From JBLHGU01 sp047615875 (GTDB taxonomy: Bacteria; Pseudomonadota; Gammaproteobacteria; Arenicellales; CAJQKF01): DNA of 19,263 bases. The notes beneath the pieces were generated by a model. That model saw only the letters and a list, made by a program, of their open reading frames with translations, was not told where the DNA came from and made no database searches. The stretch covers positions 1 through 19,263 of the forward strand of contig JBLHGU010000094.1 in assembly GCA_047615875.1 (NCBI GenBank), in the 5' to 3' direction. Within the stretch, counting starts at the first letter, position 1. Each line of letters begins with the position of its first letter. Positions 1-7,791 of the stretch are shown piece after piece. A program made the position numbers and the translations under genes.

Positions 1-757
1 AATCATGGTAGGTGCTTATGGGGCATTCTGGTTTTTTACATTAAGCGGACTATCACCGGTCATTGGTTTGCCGCTAATTGCGTTAATTTGCGCTGCTCTT
101 GGTCTGACACTTTACTACTGCATATTTCGTCATCAACTCGAAAATGTTCGTCCCATCGAACGAGTTGAAGCCAATTCATTACTACTGTTTTTTGCTATAT
201 CGGTCATTGTGCAGAATGTTGCCTCATTGGCCTTTAGTGGTTCACCCCGAGCCTACCGGCATCTTGACACCGTCTATCATGTAGTCGGCGTATCCATGAC
301 GGGAGATCGGATCGTCGTATTGCTGGTAGCGGTTATCTTGTTATGCGGGGTAGTGCTATTTCTCAATCGAAGTCACTATGGGCTATCTATTTCTGCTTTG
401 ATACAAAATCAGACAGCCGCAAAAATAGTCGGTATCAATGTATCTAGAATTCAGTTGCTGAGTTTTACTATCGGCTTTGCTCTGGCAGGGGTGGCTGGAG
501 CGTTAATCAGTATGACTGAACAGATTTCTCCATTCATGGGGTTTCCATTCACAATCGTGGCCTTTGTAGTCATTATTCTAGGCGGGCTGGGTAATATAAA
601 AGGTGGCATAGCTGCAGGCCTGCTACTTGGCTTCGTGGAGATCTATGTCGTCGTGCTTACCTCCGCAAATTTTCGATCTATATTAATTTACGGTCTGTTC
701 GTTGGCGTACTGTTATTACGACCCCAGGGCCTGTTCGGCAAGACACGGGCCGCCTGA
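1..757 (+). CDS. livH: Branched-chain amino acid ABC transporter permease LivH, 5' end outside window
   Basis: This is an inner-membrane permease subunit of a Liv-type importer for branched-chain amino acids or related amides. Only the C-terminal 250 or so residues are present. The first visible residues (IMVGAYGAF) match the stretch that follows the conserved HGE..M motif near the end of the first membrane segments of LivH, so about 45 residues should lie upstream and the ATG at 5 is not the true start. Several hydrophobic segments are visible. A cytoplasmic EAA-like loop that contacts the ATPases runs through SALIQNQTAAKIVGINV and is followed by FALAGVAGAL. The C-terminus RPQGLFGK is typical of the family. 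The TGA at 755-757 lies one base before the livM ATG at 759, so the genes are in one operon. LivH and UrtB-type permeases are hard to separate by eye, so the substrate is uncertain. Confidence 0.93.
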   Translation, partial: IMVGAYGAFWFFTLSGLSPVIGLPLIALICAALGLTLYYCIFRHQLENVRPIERVEANSLLLFFAISVIVQNVASLAFSGSPRAYRHLDTVYHVVGVSMTGDRIVVLLVAVILLCGVVLFLNRSHYGLSISALIQNQTAAKIVGINVSRIQLLSFTIGFALAGVAGALISMTEQISPFMGFPFTIVAFVVIILGGLGNIKGGIAAGLLLGFVEIYVVVLTSANFRSILIYGLFVGVLLLRPQGLFGKTRAA

Positions 758-758
758 T

Positions 759-1688
759 ATGACTTCAGTACAGTACATATTAAAAGACCAAGTTCTACTG
801 ACTTTTCTAGTCATCCTACTGCTTAGCTCATTGGTGCCAGATCTGTTCGGACCTTACTGGGCAATTGTTGCCCTCAATCTAATGATGTGGATTGCTCTTA
901 CCCAGAGCTGGACCCTGTTCTCGGGTATGACCGGCTATATCTCATTGGGTCATGTGGTGTTCTATGGTGTGGGTGCCTACGTGGTGGCCTCCACCTTCAA
1001 GGTATTGCCACTATGGGTATCGGTGCCACTGGCCGGTTTCGCTGCAGGACTGCTGGCACTTGTAGTAGCTATTCCTGTATTGCGAGTAAGAGGACCCTAT
1101 TTCGTCATCCTGACCTTCGGTTTAGCCGAGCTGGTTAAATATTCAGTTCTTAATATTGAAACTGCAATGGGCAAATCCAGTCGCTTATTATTTGGTGCAC
1201 CCACTATTGAAACATTGCTTTATGGCATGATAGCTCTCGCCGTTGTTGCCGCACTAATAACAAAAGTCGTGAGTGGATCACGATTTGGCCGCGGACTCGC
1301 TGCCATTCGAGATGACGAAACCACCGCCGAAACAGTCGGCGTTCCGGTAGTAAAATACAAGATCGCAGCTTTTACCCTTTCGGCAATTATCCCCGGCATG
1401 GCTGGCGGGCTCATGGCGCTCAAGTCCACTTACTTCGAAGTGCTACAGGTTTTTAACCCGGTAATTTCTTTTACGATTGTAACCATGGCAATTATTGGTG
1501 GCAGTGGCGATGCACGTGGACCCTTTATGGGCGCAGCATTTCTATTGCTTTTATCCGAACTGTTCTGGGCCACTATCCCGCAGATTTACATGATTCTTCT
1601 GGGTTTGTTTCTCATCGGCTTTGTAATTTTTGCACCCAATGGTATTGCAACAATATTATGGCCAAAGCAGACGAGAGATTCGCAATGA
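759..1688 (+). CDS. livM: Branched-chain amino acid ABC transporter permease LivM
   Basis: This is the second inner-membrane permease subunit (309 aa), partner of LivH. I chose the ATG at 759 (MTSVQYILKD), one base after the livH stop. The in-frame ATG at 702 would add a non-family-like stretch read out of frame inside livH. Family marks are WIALTQSWTLFSGMTGYISLGH near the N-terminus (the LivM G.. SLGH signature, given here only as a landmark), then VRGPYFVILTFGLAEL, and the EAA loop FGRGLAAIRDDETTAETVG followed by PGMAGGLMA. The C-terminal FAPNGI is usual. The last codons overlap livG by ATGA (1685-1688), which implies translational coupling. No strong Shine-Dalgarno sequence precedes 759, in keeping with translation coupled to livH. 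Substrate specificity is set by a binding protein that is not present here. Confidence 0.94.
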   Translation: MTSVQYILKDQVLLTFLVILLLSSLVPDLFGPYWAIVALNLMMWIALTQSWTLFSGMTGYISLGHVVFYGVGAYVVASTFKVLPLWVSVPLAGFAAGLLALVVAIPVLRVRGPYFVILTFGLAELVKYSVLNIETAMGKSSRLLFGAPTIETLLYGMIALAVVAALITKVVSGSRFGRGLAAIRDDETTAETVGVPVVKYKIAAFTLSAIIPGMAGGLMALKSTYFEVLQVFNPVISFTIVTMAIIGGSGDARGPFMGAAFLLLLSELFWATIPQIYMILLGLFLIGFVIFAPNGIATILWPKQTRDSQ

Positions 1689-2428
1689 GCCTGCTCAAGG
1701 TCGACGCCATCGGCAAAAACTTTGGTGGCGTTCGAGCACTGGATCAAGTCAGCCTGGAAGTTGCAGAATCTGAAACAATGGGGTTAATGGGTGCCAATGG
1801 AGCTGGCAAGACGACCCTGTTCAGCATCATTGCAGGCCACACCCGACCGAGTACAGGCAATATTCTATTTAAGGGCAAATCTATAACGGGCTATCGACCC
1901 GATAAAATCTGTCGGCTGGGTATCGCCAGAACATTCCAGATTGTTCGGCCCTTTACGGCAATGAATGTGAGAGAGAACGTTGAAGTGGCGATTCTTTTCG
2001 GCGATACAAATTACCAGTTCGATCACGAACCTTCATCTTCCCTGGCGGCTCAGGCAATGAGTGTTCTGCGGGATGTCGGCCTGCAAGATATGGCCGAATT
2101 ACCCGCAGGCAAACTCACTTTATCAGCCCGAAAATGTCTTGAAGTTGCCCGTGCTTTAGCCACCAGCCCTGAAATACTCTTACTGGACGAAGTCATGGCA
2201 GGTTTAACGCCACGAGAAGTGGACGATATGATTGATAGGATTCAGCAGATAAAGACAAAGCGTCGATTATCCATTGTGATTGTTGAGCATGTCGTAAAAG
2301 CATTGAACACACTTTCCGAACGCGTCATTGTCTTACACCATGGTCAGACAATAGCTAGTGGATCACCAAAGGAAATCGCCAACAACCCGGCTGTTCGCGA
2401 GGCCTATTTTGGCGAGCCTGCAAGATGA
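1685..2428 (+). CDS. livG: Branched-chain amino acid ABC transporter ATP-binding protein LivG
   Basis: This is a cytoplasmic ATPase (247 aa) that powers the LivHM permease together with LivF. The ATG at 1685 overlaps the livM stop and gives the family-like start MSLLKVDAIGKNFGGVRAL. An in-frame ATG at 1658 lies inside livM and is less likely. The Walker A motif GANGAGKTT is at residues 36-44, the ABC signature position reads LSARKC at about 146-151, and Walker B LLLDEVMAGL is at 165-174. The H-loop histidine is in VEH at about 200-202. The signature departs from canonical LSGGQ. Loosened signatures are common in LivG, and the DEVMAGL Walker B is diagnostic of LivG against LivF. The stop overlaps the livF start (ATGA, 2425-2428). 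Confidence 0.95.
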   Translation: MSLLKVDAIGKNFGGVRALDQVSLEVAESETMGLMGANGAGKTTLFSIIAGHTRPSTGNILFKGKSITGYRPDKICRLGIARTFQIVRPFTAMNVRENVEVAILFGDTNYQFDHEPSSSLAAQAMSVLRDVGLQDMAELPAGKLTLSARKCLEVARALATSPEILLLDEVMAGLTPREVDDMIDRIQQIKTKRRLSIVIVEHVVKALNTLSERVIVLHHGQTIASGSPKEIANNPAVREAYFGEPAR

Positions 2429-3138
2429 CAGACATCTTAAGCATCAGCGAACTAAAGTCTGGCTATGGTGAGATTAGCGTATTGCATGGCATCGATTTAC
2501 TGTGTGGAGAAGGCAAGATAACCGCTTTGGTTGGTTCCAATGGTGCTGGCAAATCAACTCTCATGCGCACAATCGCTGGCATCGTACCGACCTCATCTGG
2601 ATCAATTCGTTTCGACAATGAAGCAATAGAAAAACAACCAGCACACGTCCGTGTCGAGAGAGGTTTAGTTATGGTGCCTGAGGGTCGTCTGGTATTTGCC
2701 GATATGACAGTAGCTGACAATCTTCGTACCGGCTCGATAAACCCTCGCGCCCGAGACAAATGGCAATCAACTATTGCCGAAGTATACGACTTATTTCCTC
2801 GCCTGCATGAACGCCAACGTCAGCTGGCAGGAACCTTATCCGGCGGTGAACAACAGATGCTGGCGTTGGGCAGAGGTTTAATGGCCTTGCCAAAAATGTT
2901 GCTACTCGACGAACCCACTCTGGGTCTTGCTCCTGCCATAGCGACACAGATATTCAATATAATTCCCACGCTTGTCGCACGTGGAATATCAGTGTTTCTC
3001 GCCGAGCAGGACCTTTATCGAACTCTGGACATAGCCGACTATGCCTATGTGGTGGAAAACGGCAGGATCACTTTGCAGGACACCGGTGAAGCACTAAAAA
3101 CCAATTCAGAAATTACTCAGGCTTATCTAGGATCATAG
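2425..3138 (+). CDS. livF: Branched-chain amino acid ABC transporter ATP-binding protein LivF
   Basis: This is the second cytoplasmic ATPase (237 aa) of the Liv importer. Walker A GSNGAGKST is at residues 37-45, the signature LSGGEQQ at 138-144 and Walker B LLLDEPTLGL at 159-168. AEQD at 193-196 stands in the usual LivF EQN position. VPEGRLVFADMTVADNL is a typical LivF stretch. The C-terminus ends in YLGS, as LivF proteins do, followed by TAG, which shows that TAG is a normal stop in this genome. The start overlaps the livG stop by ATGA. It is the last gene of the operon in the window. I see no clear hairpin-plus-T-run terminator immediately downstream. Confidence 0.95.
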   Translation: MTDILSISELKSGYGEISVLHGIDLLCGEGKITALVGSNGAGKSTLMRTIAGIVPTSSGSIRFDNEAIEKQPAHVRVERGLVMVPEGRLVFADMTVADNLRTGSINPRARDKWQSTIAEVYDLFPRLHERQRQLAGTLSGGEQQMLALGRGLMALPKMLLLDEPTLGLAPAIATQIFNIIPTLVARGISVFLAEQDLYRTLDIADYAYVVENGRITLQDTGEALKTNSEITQAYLGS

Positions 3139-3467
3139 GAGCAGTCTCACAATTCGCCGCAAAATACCATCGCCCTACGTAGGTTCAACATGCTATGAAA
3201 TTAGGCATCTATATATTCTGAGTTCTGGCAAATTAGTAGTGTCATCGGTACAATGTTACTTTGGTGATTTATTTGAATGTGATATATGAATCGAAATTCA
3301 CCGATCAATCGATATGGCATAATTTATGGGCTATGGACAGACCGCTGAGTGAATCTAGACTGTCCACAGTCAACAAACCGTTGGCGATAGTTGTCCCGAC
3401 ACATCCTATTTAGTTTGAAACCGTCTTTCGCTCGCCGTAGGAATTTGACAAGTGATAAAGCTTCAAC
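3139..3467. other. Intergenic stretch without a supported gene
   Basis: This is a non-coding stretch between livF and the interrupted glycosyltransferase. The only structure I see is a pair of overlapping inverted repeats. TGGACAG at 3334-3340 pairs with CTGTCCA at 3360-3366, and GACTGT-CC-ACAGTC lies at 3358-3371. Neither is followed by a T-run, so I do not call a terminator. TTGACA at 3445-3450 is too close to the next start to act as its -35 box. Confidence 0.5.
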
Positions 3468-3593
3468 ATGTCCAATAAAAGAATAGCCTCCATCGCTTTT
3501 CTGTTGGTTATCATCCTCGGTATATCCGTTCGCGCCAGCGGTATATCAACCAAACTACTATAGATCGACGAACTTGAATCCGCCATCAATGCA

Positions 3594-4751
3594 TTGTCGA
3601 TTCTCGAAAACGGCGTACCGTCGGACGAATATCTGGGCCTGCCAATCTACGAAAACACCCTGATTCAGAGATGGCCGCAGCACAAAGAGTATGAGTTCAA
3701 AGACATCAGTTATTCCTCTGAAGGGGTTGCGGTGTATCACGGTTGGTTACCGCTATACAGCATAGCGCTGGCACTGAAACTTGGTGGAATCGAACCTGAC
3801 AAAGCCACACCAGGCGCACAAACTTTTCGCACATCTCTGGATGATGCGCGGCTAAGAACGCTGTTACCGCGTCTGCCTCCATTATTTTTTAGTGCCATTT
3901 TTCTAGTATTTCTATTTTTGGGTGCCAGACGCCTGGGCGGCAACCCCATGGCCTGGTCAGCCCTGATGCTCGCAGCATTTCCTACAGTCTATATCGAATT
4001 CGGCCATCAGGCTCGCTATTACTCGGCGACGCTGGCACTCATCGCAATGGCTGTCTGGTCGCTGATGCGGGTACTGCAGGACAAACGGATTCGTGACTGG
4101 CTACTGCATGGTTTTATTCTGGGTCTATTATTTCATACCCATGTATTATCCTGTGTTATCGCCTGTCTCATGACCGGCATCCTTGGAATGGGCCACCTAA
4201 CTCAACGCCGCGGAATTATCGGAGTAGCTGCGTGTGTTAGTTTACTTGGCATAATCAGTTTGCCCTGGATGTACTATACGGATTATTTTTCCATGATATC
4301 AATGCCAATACCCAAGGCCTATGAATTCATGAATAGTCCGGCCGAGTGGCTGACTTTTTCCAACCATCGCTCATCGACTTACGCCCTTGTTTTCTCATGG
4401 CTGGTTCTGACAATAGCGATGTGGCTGAACCGTCATCGGTTTTCCAGCTCCCACCGAACGATGATTATCAAAGCTATTCTGTATTCCGTAATAATTATAT
4501 TTTGGGCTGCACTCATCTTTCTGGCTTTCACATTACTAATGCCTCTGGGCAGTTACTGGCCACAGCGTATATGGTTGGTTCTGGGAGTACCCAAAATTTT
4601 GTTCCTGGCCCTGATAATTGCTTTGATCGCGACGCTATTTAGTCGACGATACGCAATCCAAATGGCGGTGGTCATTTCCCTGCTGACTCTTGTGGCAAGG
4701 GGTAACTTAGACATGTGGCCTGAAAAGACCACCAACTATGCTCATCCCTAG
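3594..4751 (+). CDS. Membrane fragment of the interrupted glycosyltransferase
   Basis: This is the middle piece between the two TAG codons. It could start only at a TTG (3594) with no Shine-Dalgarno sequence, so independent translation is doubtful. It carries most of the membrane segments: around HGWLPLYSIALAL, LPPLFFSAIFLVFLFLGA, MAWSALMLAAFPTVYIEF, LLHGFILGLLFHTHVLS, GVAACVSLLGIISLPWMYY, YALVFSWLVLTIAMWL, SVIIIFWAALIFLAFTLL, ILFLALIIALIATLF and MAVVISLLTLVA. GHQARYYSATLAL resembles the Arg-Tyr motif at the start of a membrane segment in many GT39 and DUF2723-type proteins. The catalytic Asp-Glu just upstream (codons 34-35) would be lost if translation began here. Confidence 0.5.
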   Translation: MSILENGVPSDEYLGLPIYENTLIQRWPQHKEYEFKDISYSSEGVAVYHGWLPLYSIALALKLGGIEPDKATPGAQTFRTSLDDARLRTLLPRLPPLFFSAIFLVFLFLGARRLGGNPMAWSALMLAAFPTVYIEFGHQARYYSATLALIAMAVWSLMRVLQDKRIRDWLLHGFILGLLFHTHVLSCVIACLMTGILGMGHLTQRRGIIGVAACVSLLGIISLPWMYYTDYFSMISMPIPKAYEFMNSPAEWLTFSNHRSSTYALVFSWLVLTIAMWLNRHRFSSSHRTMIIKAILYSVIIIFWAALIFLAFTLLMPLGSYWPQRIWLVLGVPKILFLALIIALIATLFSRRYAIQMAVVISLLTLVARGNLDMWPEKTTNYAHP

Positions 4752-4769
4752 CTTGTTAGCTTCAACAAG

Positions 4770-5360
4770 TTGACAAACGATCAGCAGTTTGCCGATAACG
4801 CACGTTACTATTCCACACCAGGCCTGCATTTTCAGTACATCTACTATAGTGGCGTCCCAGTGCAAAGCATCGCACCAGTTCGGCTATCATTCTTAGAATC
4901 CTATCCCGGAGAGATTGTCTACTTTGACTATCTCGGGCTGGACAAGCGCTGGACCGTAGACAAGGTTCTCAATGATGCCCAGGCAAACGGTTACTTTTTG
5001 CCAATGCTCGAAGCAAAAAAAATTGCCAAAAATATGGCTATCCGCGATTCCTGGCTTCGCTTGGACTCTCGAGTCGCGACAACATTTCCTGGGCCGACCT
5101 CGGTACCTAACTACCTCAGGGAAGCCTATGACTCGTTCGAGCAGAGCCCTGCTAGCCGGGTATCCTGGAGTACCGATGCGTTAATTTTTCGCGGTTTTGA
5201 TATCGTAGACAATGACGGTGCCTGGGCGGTGTTCTTTTATCGGTTTGTAAACCCACTTTCCCGATTGGAATTTTTTCTTCAATCTCCCCGATTGAAACGC
5301 GCCCATGTGGTGGAATTGAAAGATGGCTTGGTAGTCTACCGGTCACCTCCTCTCGACTAA
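4770..5360 (+). CDS. C-terminal soluble fragment of the interrupted glycosyltransferase
   Basis: This is the last piece of the same frame, in phase with the membrane fragment and beginning 18 bases after its TAG. The only early start is a TTG (4770), again without a ribosome binding site. The 196 residues have no membrane segment and look like the periplasmic C-terminal domain found after the last helix in several GT39-type enzymes (DNARYYSTPG, PGEIVYFDYLGLDKRW, AWAVFFYRF). I recognise no separate function. Its undisturbed frame over almost 600 bases suggests that the interruption is recent. Confidence 0.45.
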   Translation: MTNDQQFADNARYYSTPGLHFQYIYYSGVPVQSIAPVRLSFLESYPGEIVYFDYLGLDKRWTVDKVLNDAQANGYFLPMLEAKKIAKNMAIRDSWLRLDSRVATTFPGPTSVPNYLREAYDSFEQSPASRVSWSTDALIFRGFDIVDNDGAWAVFFYRFVNPLSRLEFFLQSPRLKRAHVVELKDGLVVYRSPPLD

Positions 5361-5817
5361 TTCAATTTTGGGGCCCTACCTGGTTACACACTGGTCGATG
5401 AAGCCTCAAATCCGCCATCGTGGATATAGCGTAGGATGAGTGAAACCAATCAAATTAAATCTTAAGAAACACAAAAAATGCAGAAGGTATATTTCATCGG
5501 AAAATATACTTACAAAAATTTGACCCAAGGAATATACAGGCTAAGTAATTGCAAGTTACAGGTGAAAATAATGGGTTTCAGCCATCCTACGAAAATTCTC
5601 AACATAACATCAAATAATGCTCATTCAGTGCGTAGCGAACATTCAACCTGGAATACGCAGTTGCATTGCCTCTGTAACAGCGAAGTCCCAACGATGATTA
5701 GGATTTTTTTCAACTCCACTATGAAAAGATTAAGTTTCTCGTGGTAAGCGTACAGAATTCACGACCTTTTGTCCTATTGATAAATGTGGGTATTTCAATG
5801 TAGTTGGTCCACCAGGT
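5361..5817. other. Intergenic stretch, AT-rich, no supported gene
   Basis: This stretch separates the plus-strand glycosyltransferase remnant from the 3' end of the minus-strand sugar operon. An open frame of 89 codons (5478-5747, plus) has no ribosome binding site, no domain-like pattern and an uneven composition, so I do not call it a gene. The one structure is an A/T-rich hairpin, GTATATTT at 5487-5494 with AAATATAC at 5502-5509. Read on the minus strand it is followed, after a few bases, by a short T-run (complement of the A-run at 5473-5478). It could be a weak terminator for the minus-strand operon, though about 300 bases past the last stop. Confidence 0.4.
5487..5509 (-). terminator. 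Possible weak terminator hairpin for the minus-strand sugar operon
   Basis: The hairpin has an 8-bp perfect stem (GTATATTT/AAATATAC) with a 7-base loop. On the minus strand a T-rich run follows about ten bases later. The stem is almost all A/T and is far from the operon end, so this is tentative. Confidence 0.2.
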
Positions 5818-6999
5818 TCAAAATTCCATTGATTCGTTCATCGAAATCAGTCTAGCGGTAACATTCAATTTACTCAGCAACTCAATTACTTCGTTCCGGT
5901 ATTGGGGATTTGCCAAAATAAGGATATCCATGTTTAGATTAACAACTTCTGCAGGAGAAATAATCGGTAATCCGCTGGCTGGCAAGAAATGGCCTTGTTT
6001 CTTCGGATTAATGTCTACGATAAGCGATAAATTGCTAACGCCCACCAATTGGGAGAAGATACATCCCTTCGAACCGGCACCCCAAACACCTATTTTATAA
6101 CCATCAGCCTTCCACTGTTTCAATCTATCACGCCACAGGCTAATTGTTTCAGCAAAACCTGGCTGCCGAAAACATAACGGCTTATCCTTTGTCGAAGCAC
6201 CTTCTCGGATCTTCCTGGAGATTGTTCTTACTTTTCCAGTTTTAACTTCCGCACATAGAAATTGTCCACCATATTCTGAGCTTATGCGTTCTACTTGTAG
6301 CCCGCTTCCTTCAAGCAAACTTCGGAACGAATGTGACGTATAGTAAGTGATGTGCTCGGTTATAAAGTCCCAGGGTTGCCTGTTAGTTAAAATTGAAAAG
6401 CTATCAGGAACCTCCAGATAGGCAGTCGCATGCTGATTTGCCTGCAAGATAGACCGAACATTTGACAAAAATTGCTGTGGTTCTGAAAGATGCTCAATGT
6501 AATGACGTGCAACAACAAGGTCTGCAGCCATTTCTGCATCACCGCCTAAGTAATGTTCTGCAATGAATGTACAGTTAGTATGAGTTGATAATTCATTGTC
6601 TATTAACGCTGGGTCATAACCAATGCCGGTATTATTGTTACCTGTACAAAGTAGCTTAAGGAAGTAGCCGTTACCGCAAGCGAACTCCACGATTGCCTTG
6701 CCATTCAGACGATGATTGGTGATCAATGAATTGGCTTTCGATTCTGCCCATTGACAAAACACATCAGAACCATCAAGTGCATTTTCATAGTCGCCACCAT
6801 AGGGCGTCACTGGCTCGGAAAAGTAGCGATTGTAGACTAGTGAGCACTGGTTGCAGAGCACGAGAAGCATGTCGGCACAGGTTGCTCTCTGTGCATAGAA
6901 GCGACTATCAAATAACTGATTGGCGCGTTCCGGCAAGCCCGTAAGTTTTACCACCTCAGAAAAATTAGTGTTACCACAGGCAGGGCAATTAGTGAGCAT
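5818..6999 (-). CDS. SAM-dependent methyltransferase, sugar C-methyltransferase-like
   Basis: This is a 393-residue class I methyltransferase with the three-part build of NDP-sugar C-methyltransferases (TylC3/TcaB9-like; Pfam Methyltransf_13, a central Rossmann methyltransferase, Methyltransf_14). The N-terminal zinc site is CPAC (5-8) and CNQC (49-52). The SAM-binding motif I VEFACGNGYF is at 104-113, ARHYIEHL at 164-171 and the family stretch EHITYYTSHS at about 215-224. The C-terminal Rossmann-like domain carries IGVWGAGSKG at 303-312. Family members add a methyl carbon to a keto-sugar nucleotide, giving a branched sugar. It starts 24 bases after the rfbF stop on the same strand, so the substrate is plausibly a CDP-4-keto-6-deoxyhexose. 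It is the last gene of the operon and ends with TGA. The exact carbon methylated cannot be read from sequence. Confidence 0.85.
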   Translation of the reverse strand: MLTNCPACGNTNFSEVVKLTGLPERANQLFDSRFYAQRATCADMLLVLCNQCSLVYNRYFSEPVTPYGGDYENALDGSDVFCQWAESKANSLITNHRLNGKAIVEFACGNGYFLKLLCTGNNNTGIGYDPALIDNELSTHTNCTFIAEHYLGGDAEMAADLVVARHYIEHLSEPQQFLSNVRSILQANQHATAYLEVPDSFSILTNRQPWDFITEHITYYTSHSFRSLLEGSGLQVERISSEYGGQFLCAEVKTGKVRTISRKIREGASTKDKPLCFRQPGFAETISLWRDRLKQWKADGYKIGVWGAGSKGCIFSQLVGVSNLSLIVDINPKKQGHFLPASGLPIISPAEVVNLNMDILILANPQYRNEVIELLSKLNVTARLISMNESMEF

Positions 7000-7023
7000 T
7001 ACAAATCTCTTTGAATGGCATTA

Positions 7024-7791
7024 TTACCAGACTTTCCACGGTGCATCACCGTTTTGCCACAACGACTCCAGTAATACTTTGTCACGCAACGTATCCATAC
7101 ATTGCCAAAAGCCCTCATGTCGATACGCCATCAGTTGTCGGTCACGGGCTAACTGTTCCAGAGGTTCACGCTCAAAGGCTATATCGTCACCGCTTATATA
7201 ATCGAGCACCTGGGGTTCCAGTACAAAAAATGCACCATTAATCCAACCCTCGCGGGTTTGCGGTTTTTCAGAAAACTCCGCGACGATATCGCCTTCCAGA
7301 TTGATATGACCAAACCGGGCTGGAGGGCGCACTGCGGTAACTGTGGCCAGCTTGCCATGCTGTTTGTGAAACTTTAGTAAACGACGCAAATCGATATTAG
7401 AAACACCATCTCCCCAGGTCATCATAAATGTCGAGTTATCGAGATGGTTTGCCAGTCGCTTCAAGCGGCCACCGGTGAGTGTATCTATGCCGGTATCTAC
7501 AAGATCGACACGCCAATCACAGGGCTGTTGTTGCAGATGTTCGACCGATCCGTTAGAAAAATCTACGCGCAAATCATTGCTTAGCTGACTAAAGTCCAGC
7601 ATATAACGCTTTATCATCTCGCTCTTATAACCCAGAGCAATGGCAAAATCGTTATGTCCATACTTCGCGTAATGACTCATTATATGCCAGAGAATCGGGC
7701 GGCCACCGATTTCGACCATGGGCTTGGGTTTGTTGATGGTTTCTTCGCTCAAACGTGAACCAACTCCGCCTGCAAGTATGACGCACTTCAT
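7024..7791 (-). CDS. rfbF: Glucose-1-phosphate cytidylyltransferase
   Basis: This enzyme catalyses CTP + glucose 1-phosphate to CDP-glucose + diphosphate, the entry to CDP-linked 6-deoxy and 3,6-dideoxy sugars in O-antigen and exopolysaccharide pathways. It has 255 residues, the normal size. The nucleotide-binding motif LAGGVGSRL is at 6-14, followed by KPKPM (21-25) and PILWHIMSHYAKYGHNDF. TGIDTLTGGR lies at about 100-109 and TWGDGVSN at 125-132, the RfbF hallmarks that separate it from RfbA (dTTP-using) enzymes. The ATG overlaps the stop of the upstream GT2 gene by four bases (7788-7791), and no clear Shine-Dalgarno sequence is present, so translation is probably coupled. The usual next enzyme, CDP-glucose 4,6-dehydratase (RfbG), is not in this window. 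Confidence 0.95.
   Translation of the reverse strand: MKCVILAGGVGSRLSEETINKPKPMVEIGGRPILWHIMSHYAKYGHNDFAIALGYKSEMIKRYMLDFSQLSNDLRVDFSNGSVEHLQQQPCDWRVDLVDTGIDTLTGGRLKRLANHLDNSTFMMTWGDGVSNIDLRRLLKFHKQHGKLATVTAVRPPARFGHINLEGDIVAEFSEKPQTREGWINGAFFVLEPQVLDYISGDDIAFEREPLEQLARDRQLMAYRHEGFWQCMDTLRDKVLLESLWQNGDAPWKVW

Larger units (their letters stand above)
3468..5360 (+). pseudogene. Interrupted GT39/PMT-like (GT-C) membrane glycosyltransferase, two in-frame TAG codons
   Basis: A single frame runs from ATG 3468 to TAA 5358-5360 (631 codons with the stop), a normal length for a GT-C enzyme that takes lipid-linked sugars and acts on the periplasmic side. It is broken only by TAG at 3561-3563 (codon 32) and TAG at 4749-4751, with no frameshift. 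Codons 1-31 encode a signal-anchor-like segment (MSNKRIASIAFLLVIILGI). The first TAG sits directly before IDE, where GT39/ArnT-type proteins carry the conserved Asp-Glu of the first periplasmic loop, often preceded by an aromatic residue. A TGG to TAG change would explain it. The second TAG lies between the membrane part and the C-terminal soluble part. livF and the gene ending at 8791 use TAG as a true stop, so genome-wide recoding is not supported. A sequencing or assembly error or programmed readthrough remains possible. Assignment to GT39 rests on topology and motifs only. Confidence 0.75.

Noticed and set aside
3468..5360. Genome-wide recoding of TAG as a sense codon
   Set aside because: livF ends at a family-typical position with TAG, and the GT1-type gene also ends with TAG, so TAG works as a stop here.
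5478..5747. 89-codon open frame on the plus strand
   Set aside because: There is no ribosome binding site, domain pattern or operon context. The stretch is AT-rich intergenic DNA where open frames of this size occur by chance.
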